Origin: UBA3537 sp049889395
GTDB lineage: Bacteria; Bacteroidota; Bacteroidia; Flavobacteriales; Flavobacteriaceae
Direction of reading: 5' to 3'
Length of the DNA: 64,000 nt
NCBI GenBank assembly: GCA_049889395.1
Contig: JBMHDM010000008.1
Location: 1-64,000 of the forward strand
Every line of letters starts with the position of its first letter. The stretch's first letter is position 1. The translations under genes were made by a program, and so were the position numbers. The notes beneath the pieces are model-generated. The model was not told the origin of the DNA. It ran no database searches and was given only the letters and a program-made list of their open reading frames with translations. Shown piece by piece: positions 25,373 through 34,283 of this stretch.

Positions 25373-25669
25373 ATGTCGAAATTTGGAGAATTAATCGATG
25401 TTGAGGTTCCTGTTCTTTTTGATTTTTTTACAGAATGGGATGAAGCCTCTACTGCCATGCATGATGTCCTTCGAGATGTAGCAGCTGCTCTTGGCGACAA
25501 GGCCAAAGTCATAAAAATAGATGTTGATAAAAATCAAGCCCTGTCGGAAGCACTCCGAATCAAAGCCTTGCCAACTCTGATAATTTATAAATCTGGCGAC
25601 ATGAAATGGCGTCAAAGCGGAGAACTTGATGCCAATACCATTATTGGTTTAATGCAAAACCATATGTAG
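25373..25669 (+). CDS. Thioredoxin-fold protein lacking the CXXC active site
   Basis: This 98-aa protein aligns along its full length with thioredoxin: VPVLFDFFTEW (W22), the VIKIDVDKNQ strand, and the cis-proline loop ALPTLIIYKSG. The WCGPC site is replaced by WDEAS (residues 22-26), and there is no cysteine anywhere. It cannot do thiol-disulfide exchange and is more likely a binding or chaperone-like protein. No signal peptide is present, so it is cytosolic. It stands alone, convergent with the DUF2723 gene. The 124-bp gap upstream (25249-25372) holds an AT-rich hairpin and no clear promoter. Confidence 0.85.
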   Translation: MSKFGELIDVEVPVLFDFFTEWDEASTAMHDVLRDVAAALGDKAKVIKIDVDKNQALSEALRIKALPTLIIYKSGDMKWRQSGELDANTIIGLMQNHM

Positions 25670-25703
25670 TTTTTGACAAAAAATTTCAATTTTTTATTTA
25701 CCA

Positions 25704-28700
25704 CTATTCTGACTTCTCCTTAGTGAAGAGTCTTAAAAAGCCATTGAATTGTTCCATTTCAGTTTTGGCAAACGCATCCTCTTCGTACAAGCTCATAGTG
25801 TCAACTAAGCCTTTGTAGCGTTCAATATCAGAATAAATATCTTGTACGAATTTGGACTGATTGTTATTGGATAAACCACTGTAGTAATTCAGATTTTCTT
25901 GATATTTAGCGGCTACTTTTTTGTAGAGTGAACGCGCTTTTTCCTTGGCTTCAACTTCATAATAAGCGCCAATAAAAGGCTCTAAAAAGATGTAATATCC
26001 AAAGATGTCAACTGGCATTTTTTCCATGGCCAAGTCTGCAATCTCTTCCGCTTTATCTAATTCATTTTCTAAGATCAAAGTCTCAATCAAACGAGCCATA
26101 TGTCCCCTGTAGGTGATACTATTTCTACGCGTCTCAACATCGTGATATACGTTGGGGTTACCACTGTTGCCCCATTCCCAATTTTTTACCAATCTATACA
26201 TTTTCTCAGAATCTATGCGACCCATATCAAAAGGATTTTTTTTATCCACCGGAGTTTTGATGGGTACCAGTTTGTAGGCAAAGCCGTCCAATTGTAAGTA
26301 GTCTTTCATCCAGATGTAATCATCATTTCCAAACGCCCCTCCACTAAAGTAAATCGGCCGTTCCCAATTGTTTTGTGCAATAATATCGAGCATCATCATT
26401 CGGTTTTTGTAGATGGCTTGATTGGTTATTTTAATATCTATATAATCTACAATTTTTTCGGCATCTTTTCTAGCGACTATACCATTCTCCAATACTGCTT
26501 TTTTGTTAACAGGAATTCTGATATTTTCTGTTGGGGCATAATTTGCTTCCAAATCTTGCCTTCTTTGGGTACTAATGTCGTAGCCTTGTTGTTTTAAAAC
26601 ATATCCGTATTTGGTTCGATCATCATCGCTAATTATAAAATCCATAAATGAGTTGATCTCCAAAGTATCTTTTGTTACAACTTCTTTAATGATATAATCC
26701 CTGGTACCCCATTTGTATTTTTCGTGAGTTATTTTTGAAGGAATAGGATCACTATCATAGGCTTTTCGTTTCATCTGATCGATATACCAATCGACATTAA
26801 AAAGGCTTGTGCATACTATCCGAACGTCTCTTCTTATACCTTCTATTTCTTGAGCATACCACAGCGGAAAAGTATCGTTATCTCCAATGGTAAAAATGAT
26901 AGCATTAGGGGCACACGACTCCAAATAATTTACAGCCATAGCATGCGCTGTTCTTCTGTTAGATCGATTATGATCATCCCAGTTTTGGCTGATTAGAATT
27001 CCTGGAACAGCGATGAGGCACAACATAGATATAACAGGACTAATAAGTTTGGATTTTGAAAGGCGCTGAATTTTGTCATAGATAGCAAATACGCCAATTC
27101 CAATCCATAGGGCAAAAACATAAAATGATCCTACCAATGAATAGTCACGTTCTCTGGGTTCAAAAGGTCGGACATTGGTATAAACTTGAATGGCAATTCC
27201 TGTGAACAGGAAAAACACCATCATAGTCCAAAATATTTTTTTGTCTTTATTTAGGACAAAAAATAACCCGATTAGACCCAATAATAAGGGGAGTAAATAA
27301 TAAGTGTTTCTAGCTTTATTGCTCAATACATCGCTTGGTAGATTATCTTGTGTCACACCCAAAACGAATTCATCTATAAAATTGATACCACTGATCCAAT
27401 TACCATGGCTGTCCATTTTCCCTTGAATGTCATCCTGGCGCCCCGAAAAATTCCACATTAAGTAGCGCCAATACATATACCCAATTTGATAATCAAAAAG
27501 GTAGTAAATGTTGTCTATCAGAGAGGGCTTTTCAATATCTAGATATCGGCCATAATTTTTTAAAAATTCGTGATACCCTTCATAATCAACCTCACCAGAT
27601 TCAACAGCCGTTTTGAAATCTGAGACAAGGGTCCTAAATTCATTTTGCATGCTATAATCGGGTTTGATTTTGAAGTCTAAAAACCCACAATAAATCATGT
27701 AATTGGCGGCATGTTCACTACTCCACATTCGGGGAAGGAATGAGCCGTGATCGCTGTTGTAGTTTTGAATAGCATTTTCGTAATCATTGACGATATCATA
27801 GCGCCCCGTAGTTTCATTTTTTTCATACTTGGGTTTATCATCCACAAATGGATTTCGGTCGTCTAAGCCAGCATATTGATCGGTAAATTGAGGTCCATAA
27901 AATAAGTGGGTTTTGGGGTATTGCTCCAAATTATAATAGGCTAATAATTCTCTGGCGCTTGAGGGGTTATTTTCATTAACAGGTACTTGTGCATTGGCCC
28001 GAATGGGAAGCATCAGCCAAGAGGTGAATCCTATGGTAATAAAAGTCACACACAATAACCCTGTGTTTAGATTAACAAAGCCTTTTTTCCTGGTATAATT
28101 TAATCCAAAATAAATAACTAAAATAAGTAAAATCAATGCGATAACAGAACCAGAATTAAACGGTAACCCTAAATTATTGACAAAGAAAATTTCAAGAACA
28201 CTAAAATAACGTAAAATATTTGGTGCCAAGAGTTTAAATACGAACAGTAAAATAGCTACCACAACAAGATTTGCAATGATAAAATTCTTTAGTGTTATGG
28301 TTTTATAATTTTTAAAGTAATAAAGAAGTCCAATTGCTGGTATAGTCAAGAGCCCCATAAAATGTACCCCAAATGAAAGCCCTACGATAAAAGAAATTAA
28401 AATCAGCCAGCGATCGCCTCTTGGGGTATTCATTTCTTTTTCCCAACGAAGCCCCAAATAAAACATTACGGCCATTATCAGAGTAGCCATCGCATAGACC
28501 TCTGTTTCTACCGCATTGAACCAAAAGGAGTCTGTGAATGCAAACGATAAACTCCCAACAAAAGCAGCCCCCAAAATAGCCACTAATGCATTGGTGTTTA
28601 CTGTGGATGTTTTACAAACAATATGTTGCAGTAGAATAACAATGGACCAAAACATAAACAAAATGGTAAACGCACTAGCAGCGGCACTCATCAAATTTAG

Positions 28701-28937
28701 AACCAATCCTATTTGAGCAGGTTCGGAAGCGAAGATGGAAAAAAAGGCACCTAGCATTTGGAATAATGGCGCTCCAGGAGGGTGTCCAACTTCTAGTTTT
28801 GAAGAAGTTAAAATGTATTCACCAGTATCCCAAAAGCCTACAGTTGGCTCTACAGTTAGGGCATAAATAAGGAATGCGATTGCAAAGGCGCTCCAACCTA
28901 AGATAAGATTCCAGCGCTTAAAATTAAAATTCGCCAT
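25704..28937 (-). CDS. DUF2723 polytopic membrane protein (GT-C glycosyltransferase-like)
   Basis: This 1077-aa protein has about 12 membrane helices in its first half. The DUF2723 signature FWDTGEYILTSSKLEVGHPPG (in part: FWDTGEY, GHPPGAP) sits after TM1. The acidic loop after TM1 is typical of the GT-C fold, which uses lipid-linked sugar donors. A large extracytoplasmic region follows (e.g. TIGDNDTFPLWYAQEIEG), and the C-terminus is helical and TPR-like (LILENELDKAEEIADLAMEK). The family is widespread in Bacteroidota, and a role in protein O-glycosylation has been proposed. I treat transferase activity as inference. Confidence 0.85.
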   Translation of the reverse strand: MANFNFKRWNLILGWSAFAIAFLIYALTVEPTVGFWDTGEYILTSSKLEVGHPPGAPLFQMLGAFFSIFASEPAQIGLVLNLMSAAASAFTILFMFWSIVILLQHIVCKTSTVNTNALVAILGAAFVGSLSFAFTDSFWFNAVETEVYAMATLIMAVMFYLGLRWEKEMNTPRGDRWLILISFIVGLSFGVHFMGLLTIPAIGLLYYFKNYKTITLKNFIIANLVVVAILLFVFKLLAPNILRYFSVLEIFFVNNLGLPFNSGSVIALILLILVIYFGLNYTRKKGFVNLNTGLLCVTFITIGFTSWLMLPIRANAQVPVNENNPSSARELLAYYNLEQYPKTHLFYGPQFTDQYAGLDDRNPFVDDKPKYEKNETTGRYDIVNDYENAIQNYNSDHGSFLPRMWSSEHAANYMIYCGFLDFKIKPDYSMQNEFRTLVSDFKTAVESGEVDYEGYHEFLKNYGRYLDIEKPSLIDNIYYLFDYQIGYMYWRYLMWNFSGRQDDIQGKMDSHGNWISGINFIDEFVLGVTQDNLPSDVLSNKARNTYYLLPLLLGLIGLFFVLNKDKKIFWTMMVFFLFTGIAIQVYTNVRPFEPRERDYSLVGSFYVFALWIGIGVFAIYDKIQRLSKSKLISPVISMLCLIAVPGILISQNWDDHNRSNRRTAHAMAVNYLESCAPNAIIFTIGDNDTFPLWYAQEIEGIRRDVRIVCTSLFNVDWYIDQMKRKAYDSDPIPSKITHEKYKWGTRDYIIKEVVTKDTLEINSFMDFIISDDDRTKYGYVLKQQGYDISTQRRQDLEANYAPTENIRIPVNKKAVLENGIVARKDAEKIVDYIDIKITNQAIYKNRMMMLDIIAQNNWERPIYFSGGAFGNDDYIWMKDYLQLDGFAYKLVPIKTPVDKKNPFDMGRIDSEKMYRLVKNWEWGNSGNPNVYHDVETRRNSITYRGHMARLIETLILENELDKAEEIADLAMEKMPVDIFGYYIFLEPFIGAYYEVEAKEKARSLYKKVAAKYQENLNYYSGLSNNNQSKFVQDIYSDIERYKGLVDTMSLYEEDAFAKTEMEQFNGFLRLFTKEKSE

Positions 28938-29003
28938 GGTAAAAGTTTAGCTCAAGCGAATTTAACAATAAATCGATTGAAATATTAATTTTAAAAAAAA
29001 TAT

Positions 29004-29033
29004 TTGTGCAACCAAAGTTTTGTTCTAAATTTG
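29004..29033 (+). promoter_or_regulatory. tRNA-Gln promoter
   Basis: TTG (29004-29006) and TAAATTTG (29026-29033) are separated by 19 bp, the best -33/-7 pair in this intergenic region. The -7 box ends 18 nt before the mature tRNA. Confidence 0.6.
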
Positions 29034-29051
29034 CATCCTCCATTATGAGAG

Positions 29052-29124
29052 TGGCCCATGGTGTAACTGGCAACACGTCTGGTTTTGGTCCAGAAGAGTC
29101 TAGGTTCGAGCCCTAGTGGGCCAA
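29052..29124 (+). tRNA. tRNA-Gln (anticodon UUG)
   Basis: The cloverleaf is complete: acceptor TGGCCCA pairs with TGGGCCA, the anticodon stem TCTGG/CCAGA holds the loop TTTTGGT (anticodon TTG), and the T-arm is CTAGG TTCGAGC CCTAG. The U1-A72 pair fits bacterial tRNA-Gln. The 3' CCA is not encoded. Confidence 0.96.
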
Positions 29125-29129
29125 CAAAA

Positions 29130-29157
29130 AGCTTTAACATAGGTTAAGGCTTTTTTT
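29130..29157 (+). terminator. Intrinsic terminator after tRNA-Gln
   Basis: AGCTTTAAC (29130-29138) and GTTAAGGCT (to 29151) form a nine-pair stem with one G-U pair and the short loop ATAG or ATA, followed by a T-run. It separates the tRNA from the rimP operon. Confidence 0.75.
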
Positions 29158-29197
29158 GTTTTAATGTCTTACAGATTAAATTAAGCCTAACGAAAAG

Positions 29198-29229
29198 TTG
29201 CAAAATTCCAAGCAAATGCCTTATATTTG
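29198..29229 (+). promoter_or_regulatory. rimP-nusA-infB promoter
   Basis: TTG (29198-29200) and TATATTTG (29222-29229) are 21 bp apart. Transcription should start near 29233, giving a leader of about 50 nt that holds the hairpin at 29252-29277. This also rules out any rimP start upstream of 29233. Confidence 0.6.
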
Positions 29230-29251
29230 CAGCGAGGAAAGAAAAATCAGT

Positions 29252-29277
29252 GAGGGGACGGCAAGTCCCCTCTTTTT
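29252..29277 (+). terminator. Terminator-like hairpin in the rimP leader (possible attenuator)
   Basis: GAGGGGAC (29252-29259), loop GGCAA, and GTCCCCTC (29265-29272) form a perfect 8-bp GC-rich stem followed at once by five Ts. It lies between the predicted start site and the rimP ATG at 29285, so it should act on this operon's own transcript. Confidence 0.7.
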
Positions 29278-29284
29278 ATACGAC

Positions 29285-29749
29285 ATGTTTAAAAACCTTG
29301 TTGAAGAATTATTGGAAGAGTCTTTGAACAAAAGACCCGATTTGTTTCTCATTGATTTTGAAATTCTGGATGTACACAAAATCAGAATTGTAATCGATGG
29401 CGATAATGGCGTGCTGGTTGAAGATTGTATGTTTATTAGCCGTGCTATCGAACATAATTTAGATCGTGAAGAACAAGATTTCTCTTTGGAGGTATCGTCA
29501 GCTGGAGCCACAACACCATTGGTACATCAGCGTCAATACAAAAAACATATCGGACGTACATTGAAAGTAAAAACGACCAACAACGACAAATATGAAGCTA
29601 TTTTGAAGGTAGCTAATCAAAAAGATATTGTCTTGGAATGGAAAACAAGAGAACCAAAACCTGTTGGAAAAGGTAAAGTAACGGTGCAAAAATCCGCCAC
29701 CATACCTTACCAAATTATTGAAAAAGCACAAATAAAATTAGTATTTTAA
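29285..29749 (+). CDS. rimP: Ribosome maturation factor RimP
   Basis: This 154-aa cytosolic protein assists 30S subunit assembly. The N-terminal alpha/beta domain contains FEILDVHKIRIVIDGDNGV and the CMFISRAIEHNLD helix, and the FSLEVSSAGATTPL motif is the family hallmark before the C-terminal SH3-like barrel. The ATG at 29285 gives MFKNLVEELLEE, the usual N-terminus. A longer frame from 29198 would begin upstream of the predicted transcription start and is rejected. nusA follows 15 nt later. Confidence 0.95.
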   Translation: MFKNLVEELLEESLNKRPDLFLIDFEILDVHKIRIVIDGDNGVLVEDCMFISRAIEHNLDREEQDFSLEVSSAGATTPLVHQRQYKKHIGRTLKVKTTNNDKYEAILKVANQKDIVLEWKTREPKPVGKGKVTVQKSATIPYQIIEKAQIKLVF

Positions 29750-29764
29750 GATAAGAATTGAATT

Positions 29765-30997
29765 ATGGAAAATTTAGCGCTCATTGAATCATTTTCAGAA
29801 TTTAAAGACGATAAACTTATTGATCGTGTCACCCTTATGGCCATTTTGGAGGATGTTTTTCGAAATGCATTAAAAAAGAAATTTGGAGATGATGATAATT
29901 TTGATATCATTATCAATCCAGACAAAGGGGATTTGGAAATATGGCGAAACAGAATTGTAGTAGCAGATGGTGAAGTTGAAAACGAAAACCAAGAAATATC
30001 TCTTACAGAAGCTCAAACAATAGAACCAGATTTCGAAGTTGGAGAGGATGTGTCTGAAGAGGTAAAGTTATTCGACTTGGGGCGCCGTTCAATTTTAGCA
30101 CTTCGTCAAAATTTAATTGCCAAAATTCAAGAGCACGATAACACCAATATATACAAACAATTTAAAGATTTGGAGGGTGAAATATACACTGCTGAAGTCC
30201 ATCACATACGACATAGAGCCGTTATTTTATTAGACGATGAAGGCAACGAACTTATCTTGCCAAAAGATAAACAAATACCCTCCGATTTTTTCCGTAAAGG
30301 AGAAAATGTCAGAGGGATTATAGAAAGTGTTGAACTCAAAGGAACCAAACCTAATATTGTTATGTCTAGAACTGCCCCGGCTTTTTTAGAAAAATTATTT
30401 GAACAAGAAATTCCAGAAGTTTTTGATGGATTAATCACCATCAAAAACGTGGTAAGAATCCCTGGAGAAAAAGCAAAAGTTGCGGTAGATTCTTATGACG
30501 ACAGAATTGATCCTGTTGGAGCATGCGTTGGCATGAAGGGCTCTAGAATTCATGGTATAGTAAGAGAATTAGGGAATGAAAATATTGATGTCATTAATCA
30601 CACTAACAATCTTCAATTATTCATAACAAGAGCATTAAGCCCAGCACGCGTAACATCCATAAAAATTGATGAAGAAACCAAACGGGCTGAAGTCATTTTG
30701 AAGCCAGAAGAAGTTAGTAAAGCCATCGGTAGAGGAGGTCACAATATTCGTTTGGCTGGCCGATTGACGGGTTACGAAATTGATGTTTTTAGAGAAGGTG
30801 TTGAGGAAGATGTTGAATTATCAGAATTCTCTGACGAAATTGAGGCCTGGATTATCGAAGAGTTTTCAAAAGTAGGGTTAGATACGGCCAAGAGTATTTT
30901 GGAGCAAGACATCACGGATCTTGTTAAACGCACTGATTTGGAAGAAGAAACTATTGATGATGTTGTGCGAATATTGAAAGAAGAATTCGAAGATTAA
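29765..30997 (+). CDS. nusA: Transcription termination/antitermination factor NusA
   Basis: This 410-aa RNA polymerase-binding factor controls pausing, termination and antitermination. The domains are N-terminal polymerase-binding (1-125), S1 (about 130-195), KH1 (about 225-300; DDRIDPVGACVGMKGSRI) and KH2 (about 300-365; VSKAIGRGGHNIRLA). The C-terminal acidic AR repeats of E. coli NusA are absent apart from a short acidic helix-hairpin segment, normal for this phylum. It is the middle gene of rimP-nusA-infB. It could act on the terminator-like hairpin in its own leader. Confidence 0.97.
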   Translation: MENLALIESFSEFKDDKLIDRVTLMAILEDVFRNALKKKFGDDDNFDIIINPDKGDLEIWRNRIVVADGEVENENQEISLTEAQTIEPDFEVGEDVSEEVKLFDLGRRSILALRQNLIAKIQEHDNTNIYKQFKDLEGEIYTAEVHHIRHRAVILLDDEGNELILPKDKQIPSDFFRKGENVRGIIESVELKGTKPNIVMSRTAPAFLEKLFEQEIPEVFDGLITIKNVVRIPGEKAKVAVDSYDDRIDPVGACVGMKGSRIHGIVRELGNENIDVINHTNNLQLFITRALSPARVTSIKIDEETKRAEVILKPEEVSKAIGRGGHNIRLAGRLTGYEIDVFREGVEEDVELSEFSDEIEAWIIEEFSKVGLDTAKSILEQDITDLVKRTDLEEETIDDVVRILKEEFED

Positions 30998-31010
30998 AAA
31001 AATAATTATA

Positions 31011-31042
31011 TTAATAGCCCCATTTGATTAAGGTGCTATTAA
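31011..31042. repeat. Inverted repeat between nusA and infB
   Basis: TTAATAGC (31011-31018) and GCTATTAA (31035-31042) are perfect complements around a 16-nt loop region, with two further possible C-G pairs inside. There is no T-run, so it is not a normal terminator. It may mark mRNA processing or infB control. Confidence 0.45.
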
Positions 31043-31071
31043 GATAGACTGATTAAAAATAAGAGCAATTT

Positions 31072-33684
31072 ATGGCTGGAAATGTTAGATTAAATAAAGT
31101 ATTGAGGGAGTTGAATATTTCAATTGACCGTGCTGTCGATTTTTTGGAATCCAAAAATATTGAAATAGAAAAGCGCCCAACTACAAAAATTTCAGCTGAA
31201 GTCTACGATTTGCTTTCAGGAGAATTTCAAACTGATGCCAATAAAAGAGTAGCATCAACTGAAATTTCTGAAGCCAAGCAAAAGGAAAAAGAAGCGCTAA
31301 GATTAAAGCGGGAGAAAGAATTAGAAGAAAAGCTTCAAAAGGAAGCAGCAGCTAAAACTGTTATAAAGGCTAAGACAGCTGTTCAGGGATTAAAAAAAGT
31401 TGGTAAAATAGAATTAGAAAAACCTAAACAAGCCCCCGAACCAAAGCCAGTTGAAGTCGTTGAAGATCCAAAAATTGAGGAAAAATCTCCGGAAACTAAA
31501 GACACAAAGATTTCAACTGATACAGATAATGAATCAGACGTTCCAGAAAAAGTAAAGACCAACTACACCAAATTATCTGGATTAAAGGCAACAGGTCAAA
31601 CCATAGATTTGTCCCAATTCAAAAAACCTGAAAAAGAAGCCGATAAAACTAGTAACCCTCAAAAGACGGAATTCAAAAGAAAGCGAAGAAGAATTAGCAA
31701 AGTGTCTGACAATCAAGCTTCTAAAGGACAAAATGGAAACAAGAGAAAACAGCATCGAAACATTACACCAAAGGTAGAGCCAACTGCTGAGGAGGTTCAA
31801 AAACAAGTAAGAGAAACTTTAGAAAAACTTCAGGGTAAATCTTCTAAGGGCAAAGGCGCAAAGTACCGAAGAGACAAAAGAGATCAACATCGCCAACAAA
31901 CGGAAAAAGAACTCGAACAACAAGCCATTGACAGCAAAACATTGAAAGTAACAGAGTTCGTAACGGCAAATGAGGTAGCTACAATGATGGAAGTTTCTGT
32001 GACTGAAATAATTTCGGCATGTATGTCATTGGGTATGATGGTCACCATGAATCAACGGTTGGACGCAGAGACCTTATCTATTGTGGCAGAGGAATTTGGC
32101 TATACAGTAGATTTTGTAACTGCTGATATTGATGAATCAATAGAAGAGATTCTAGACAACGATGAGGATCTTAAAAGTCGTGCCCCGATAGTCACTGTAA
32201 TGGGGCATGTCGATCACGGAAAAACCTCTCTTCTAGATTACATTCGAGAAGAGAACGTCATTGCTGGGGAATCAGGCGGTATCACACAACACATTGGAGC
32301 ATACGGCGTAACATTAGAAAATGGTCAAACAATAGCTTTTTTAGACACCCCAGGTCACGAGGCTTTTACAGCTATGAGAGCACGTGGTGCACAAGTAACA
32401 GACATTGCTATTATTGTTATTGCAGCTGATGATGATATCAAACCCCAAACTAAAGAAGCTATATCTCATGCCCAAGCTGCAGGAGTTCCTATTGTTTTTG
32501 CCATAAATAAAGTAGATTTACCAACTGCAAATCCTGACAAAATTAAAGAAGGGCTGGCAGGAATGAATTTATTAGTCGAAGATTGGGGCGGGAAAATTCA
32601 ATCACATGATATTTCGGCAAAAACGGGAGACGGCGTCAAAGAACTTCTAGAAAAAGTACTGTTAGAAGCAGAACTTTTGGAGCTTAAGGCCAACCCTGAT
32701 AAGCCTGCTCTTGGTACTGTGGTAGAAGCCTTTTTGGATAAAGGACGTGGATATGTTTCAACAGTTTTAGTTCAAGCAGGAACACTTCGAATAGGAGATT
32801 ATGTTTTAGCGGGAAAAAATAGCGGGAAGGTCAAAGCCATGCATGACGAGCGTGGACACGACGTTTCTGAAGCTGGACCCTCAACACCCATTTCTATTCT
32901 AGGGTTAGATGGCGCACCTCAAGCTGGCGATAAGTTTAACGTCTTCAAAGACGAAAGAGAAGCCAAGCAAATTGCAGCAAAACGCACGCAACTACAGCGC
33001 GAACAGTCTGTCAGGACGCAACGCCATATTACACTAGACGAAATTGGAAGGCGAATAGCTTTGGGTGAATTTAAAGAACTCAACATTATCCTTAAGGGGG
33101 ATGTTGATGGTTCCGTAGAAGCCCTCACAGATTCATTCCAAAAATTATCAACAGAAGAAATTCAAGTTAATATTATTCACAAAGCTGTCGGCGCAATTAC
33201 TGAAAGTGATGTTTTGTTAGCTTCAGCTTCTGAGGCCATAATAATTGGCTTTAATGTACGTCCAACAGGTAACGCTAGACAGATTGCAGATAAGGAAGAA
33301 ATTGATATTAGGACTTATTCCATCATCTACGACGCGATCAACGACCTAAAAGATGCTATGGAGGGCATGCTGTCTCCAGAATTTAAAGAAGAAGTTACAG
33401 GAGCTGCAGAAATTCGCGAAACATTCAAAATTTCTAAAATTGGTACCATAGCAGGATGTATGGTAACCAGTGGTAAAATATTCCGAAACTCAAAAATACG
33501 ACTCATTCGAGAAGGTGTTGTGACATACACCGGAGAACTAGCATCTCTAAAACGATTTAAAGACGATGCAAAAGAAGTTTCAAAGGGCTACGATTGTGGT
33601 ATGCAGGTGAAAAATTATAACGATATTCAAGTCGGAGATGTTTTAGAAGCCTTTCAGGAAGTTGCTGTCAAAAAGAAATTGTAA
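31072..33684 (+). CDS. infB: Translation initiation factor IF-2
   Basis: This 870-aa GTPase brings initiator tRNA to the 30S subunit. The first 300 residues are charged and low-complexity (lysine/glutamate-rich), as is common in IF-2. The IF2-N-like segment VTEFVTANEVATMMEVSVTE follows. The G domain has VTVMGHVDHGKTSLLD (G1), DTPGHE (G3) and NKVDLP (G4). Domains II-IV follow, ending in ASLKRFKDDAKEV and YDCGMQVKNYNDIQVGD. It ends 3 nt from the convergent SPOR gene. Confidence 0.98.
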   Translation: MAGNVRLNKVLRELNISIDRAVDFLESKNIEIEKRPTTKISAEVYDLLSGEFQTDANKRVASTEISEAKQKEKEALRLKREKELEEKLQKEAAAKTVIKAKTAVQGLKKVGKIELEKPKQAPEPKPVEVVEDPKIEEKSPETKDTKISTDTDNESDVPEKVKTNYTKLSGLKATGQTIDLSQFKKPEKEADKTSNPQKTEFKRKRRRISKVSDNQASKGQNGNKRKQHRNITPKVEPTAEEVQKQVRETLEKLQGKSSKGKGAKYRRDKRDQHRQQTEKELEQQAIDSKTLKVTEFVTANEVATMMEVSVTEIISACMSLGMMVTMNQRLDAETLSIVAEEFGYTVDFVTADIDESIEEILDNDEDLKSRAPIVTVMGHVDHGKTSLLDYIREENVIAGESGGITQHIGAYGVTLENGQTIAFLDTPGHEAFTAMRARGAQVTDIAIIVIAADDDIKPQTKEAISHAQAAGVPIVFAINKVDLPTANPDKIKEGLAGMNLLVEDWGGKIQSHDISAKTGDGVKELLEKVLLEAELLELKANPDKPALGTVVEAFLDKGRGYVSTVLVQAGTLRIGDYVLAGKNSGKVKAMHDERGHDVSEAGPSTPISILGLDGAPQAGDKFNVFKDEREAKQIAAKRTQLQREQSVRTQRHITLDEIGRRIALGEFKELNIILKGDVDGSVEALTDSFQKLSTEEIQVNIIHKAVGAITESDVLLASASEAIIIGFNVRPTGNARQIADKEEIDIRTYSIIYDAINDLKDAMEGMLSPEFKEEVTGAAEIRETFKISKIGTIAGCMVTSGKIFRNSKIRLIREGVVTYTGELASLKRFKDDAKEVSKGYDCGMQVKNYNDIQVGDVLEAFQEVAVKKKL

Positions 33685-33687
33685 TTT

Positions 33688-34068
33688 TCAATTTGCGTTT
33701 TTCATCTTTGGAGTAAAAGAAAAAGCGCTTTTGTATTTTTTTCGAATTTCAACAAGTGCTCGATCGGCTTGAATTTGAGTTCTATAGTTGCCAACCCAAA
33801 TTTTATAACTCGGAGTTTCATACATCATTGTCGCTGTAAAGTTTGGGAAATTTGATTTGAACTCCAAGAAAGACTTTTCAGCACCGTTTCTAGAACCGCT
33901 ATAAATTTGGATTTTAATGGCATTTTGTGTTTGATTAATTTCATTCTTCAGATCTAAAACTTGTCGAATCATATTATCAGAATTAATTGTAACGGTTGCC
34001 TCCTGTGCGAACAAAGTGATTGAAAACAAGGCAATAATGGAAGAAATCACAATTTTTATTTGAAACAT
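33688..34068 (-). CDS. SPOR-domain exported protein
   Basis: This 126-aa protein has a signal peptide (MFQIKIVISSIIALFSITLFAQ) and a C-terminal SPOR-like domain (about 48-118: IKIQIYSGSRNGAE, YKIWVGNYRTQIQADRALVEI). SPOR domains bind denuded septal peptidoglycan in the periplasm, so a cell-envelope or division role is likely, but no specific partner is visible. A short charged linker (ROI 28-45) separates the two parts. It is a single gene, convergent with infB. Confidence 0.85.
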   Translation of the reverse strand: MFQIKIVISSIIALFSITLFAQEATVTINSDNMIRQVLDLKNEINQTQNAIKIQIYSGSRNGAEKSFLEFKSNFPNFTATMMYETPSYKIWVGNYRTQIQADRALVEIRKKYKSAFSFTPKMKNAN

Positions 34069-34086
34069 ATTTTAGTTCATTTTTCA

Positions 34087-34094
34087 CAAAAATA
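34087..34094 (-). promoter_or_regulatory. Putative -7 box of the SPOR gene
   Basis: The minus strand reads TATTTTTG, an exact TAnnTTTG match 18 nt before the ATG at 34068. No -33 TTG was identified. Confidence 0.45.
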
Positions 34095-34191
34095 ATCGAA
34101 TAAATTTAAATCCAATATCCTTCGTTATTTAGAATTATTATAAATTAATAATTTACCGATATTTATCATTTTCAGAATCCCGATTATGTCT

Positions 34192-34199
34192 TATTTTTG
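34192..34199 (+). promoter_or_regulatory. Putative act-cox operon -7 box
   Basis: TATTTTTG matches TAnnTTTG and lies 84 nt before the actA ATG, giving a leader of about 80 nt. No TTG is present at -33. The rest of the 215-bp gap 34069-34283 is very AT-rich with no further motif I can support. Confidence 0.45.
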
Positions 34200-34283
34200 C
34201 ATAAAATTTTGTTAAAATAGTTTATGCTAAACATACCATAAATCATTATCAAAATTTACGAACAAATCAGTCCTATCGTCGAT

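Noticed and set aside
29198..29284. N-terminal extension of rimP
   Set aside because: It starts upstream of the predicted TSS, reads through the terminator-like hairpin and has no resemblance to RimP N-termini.
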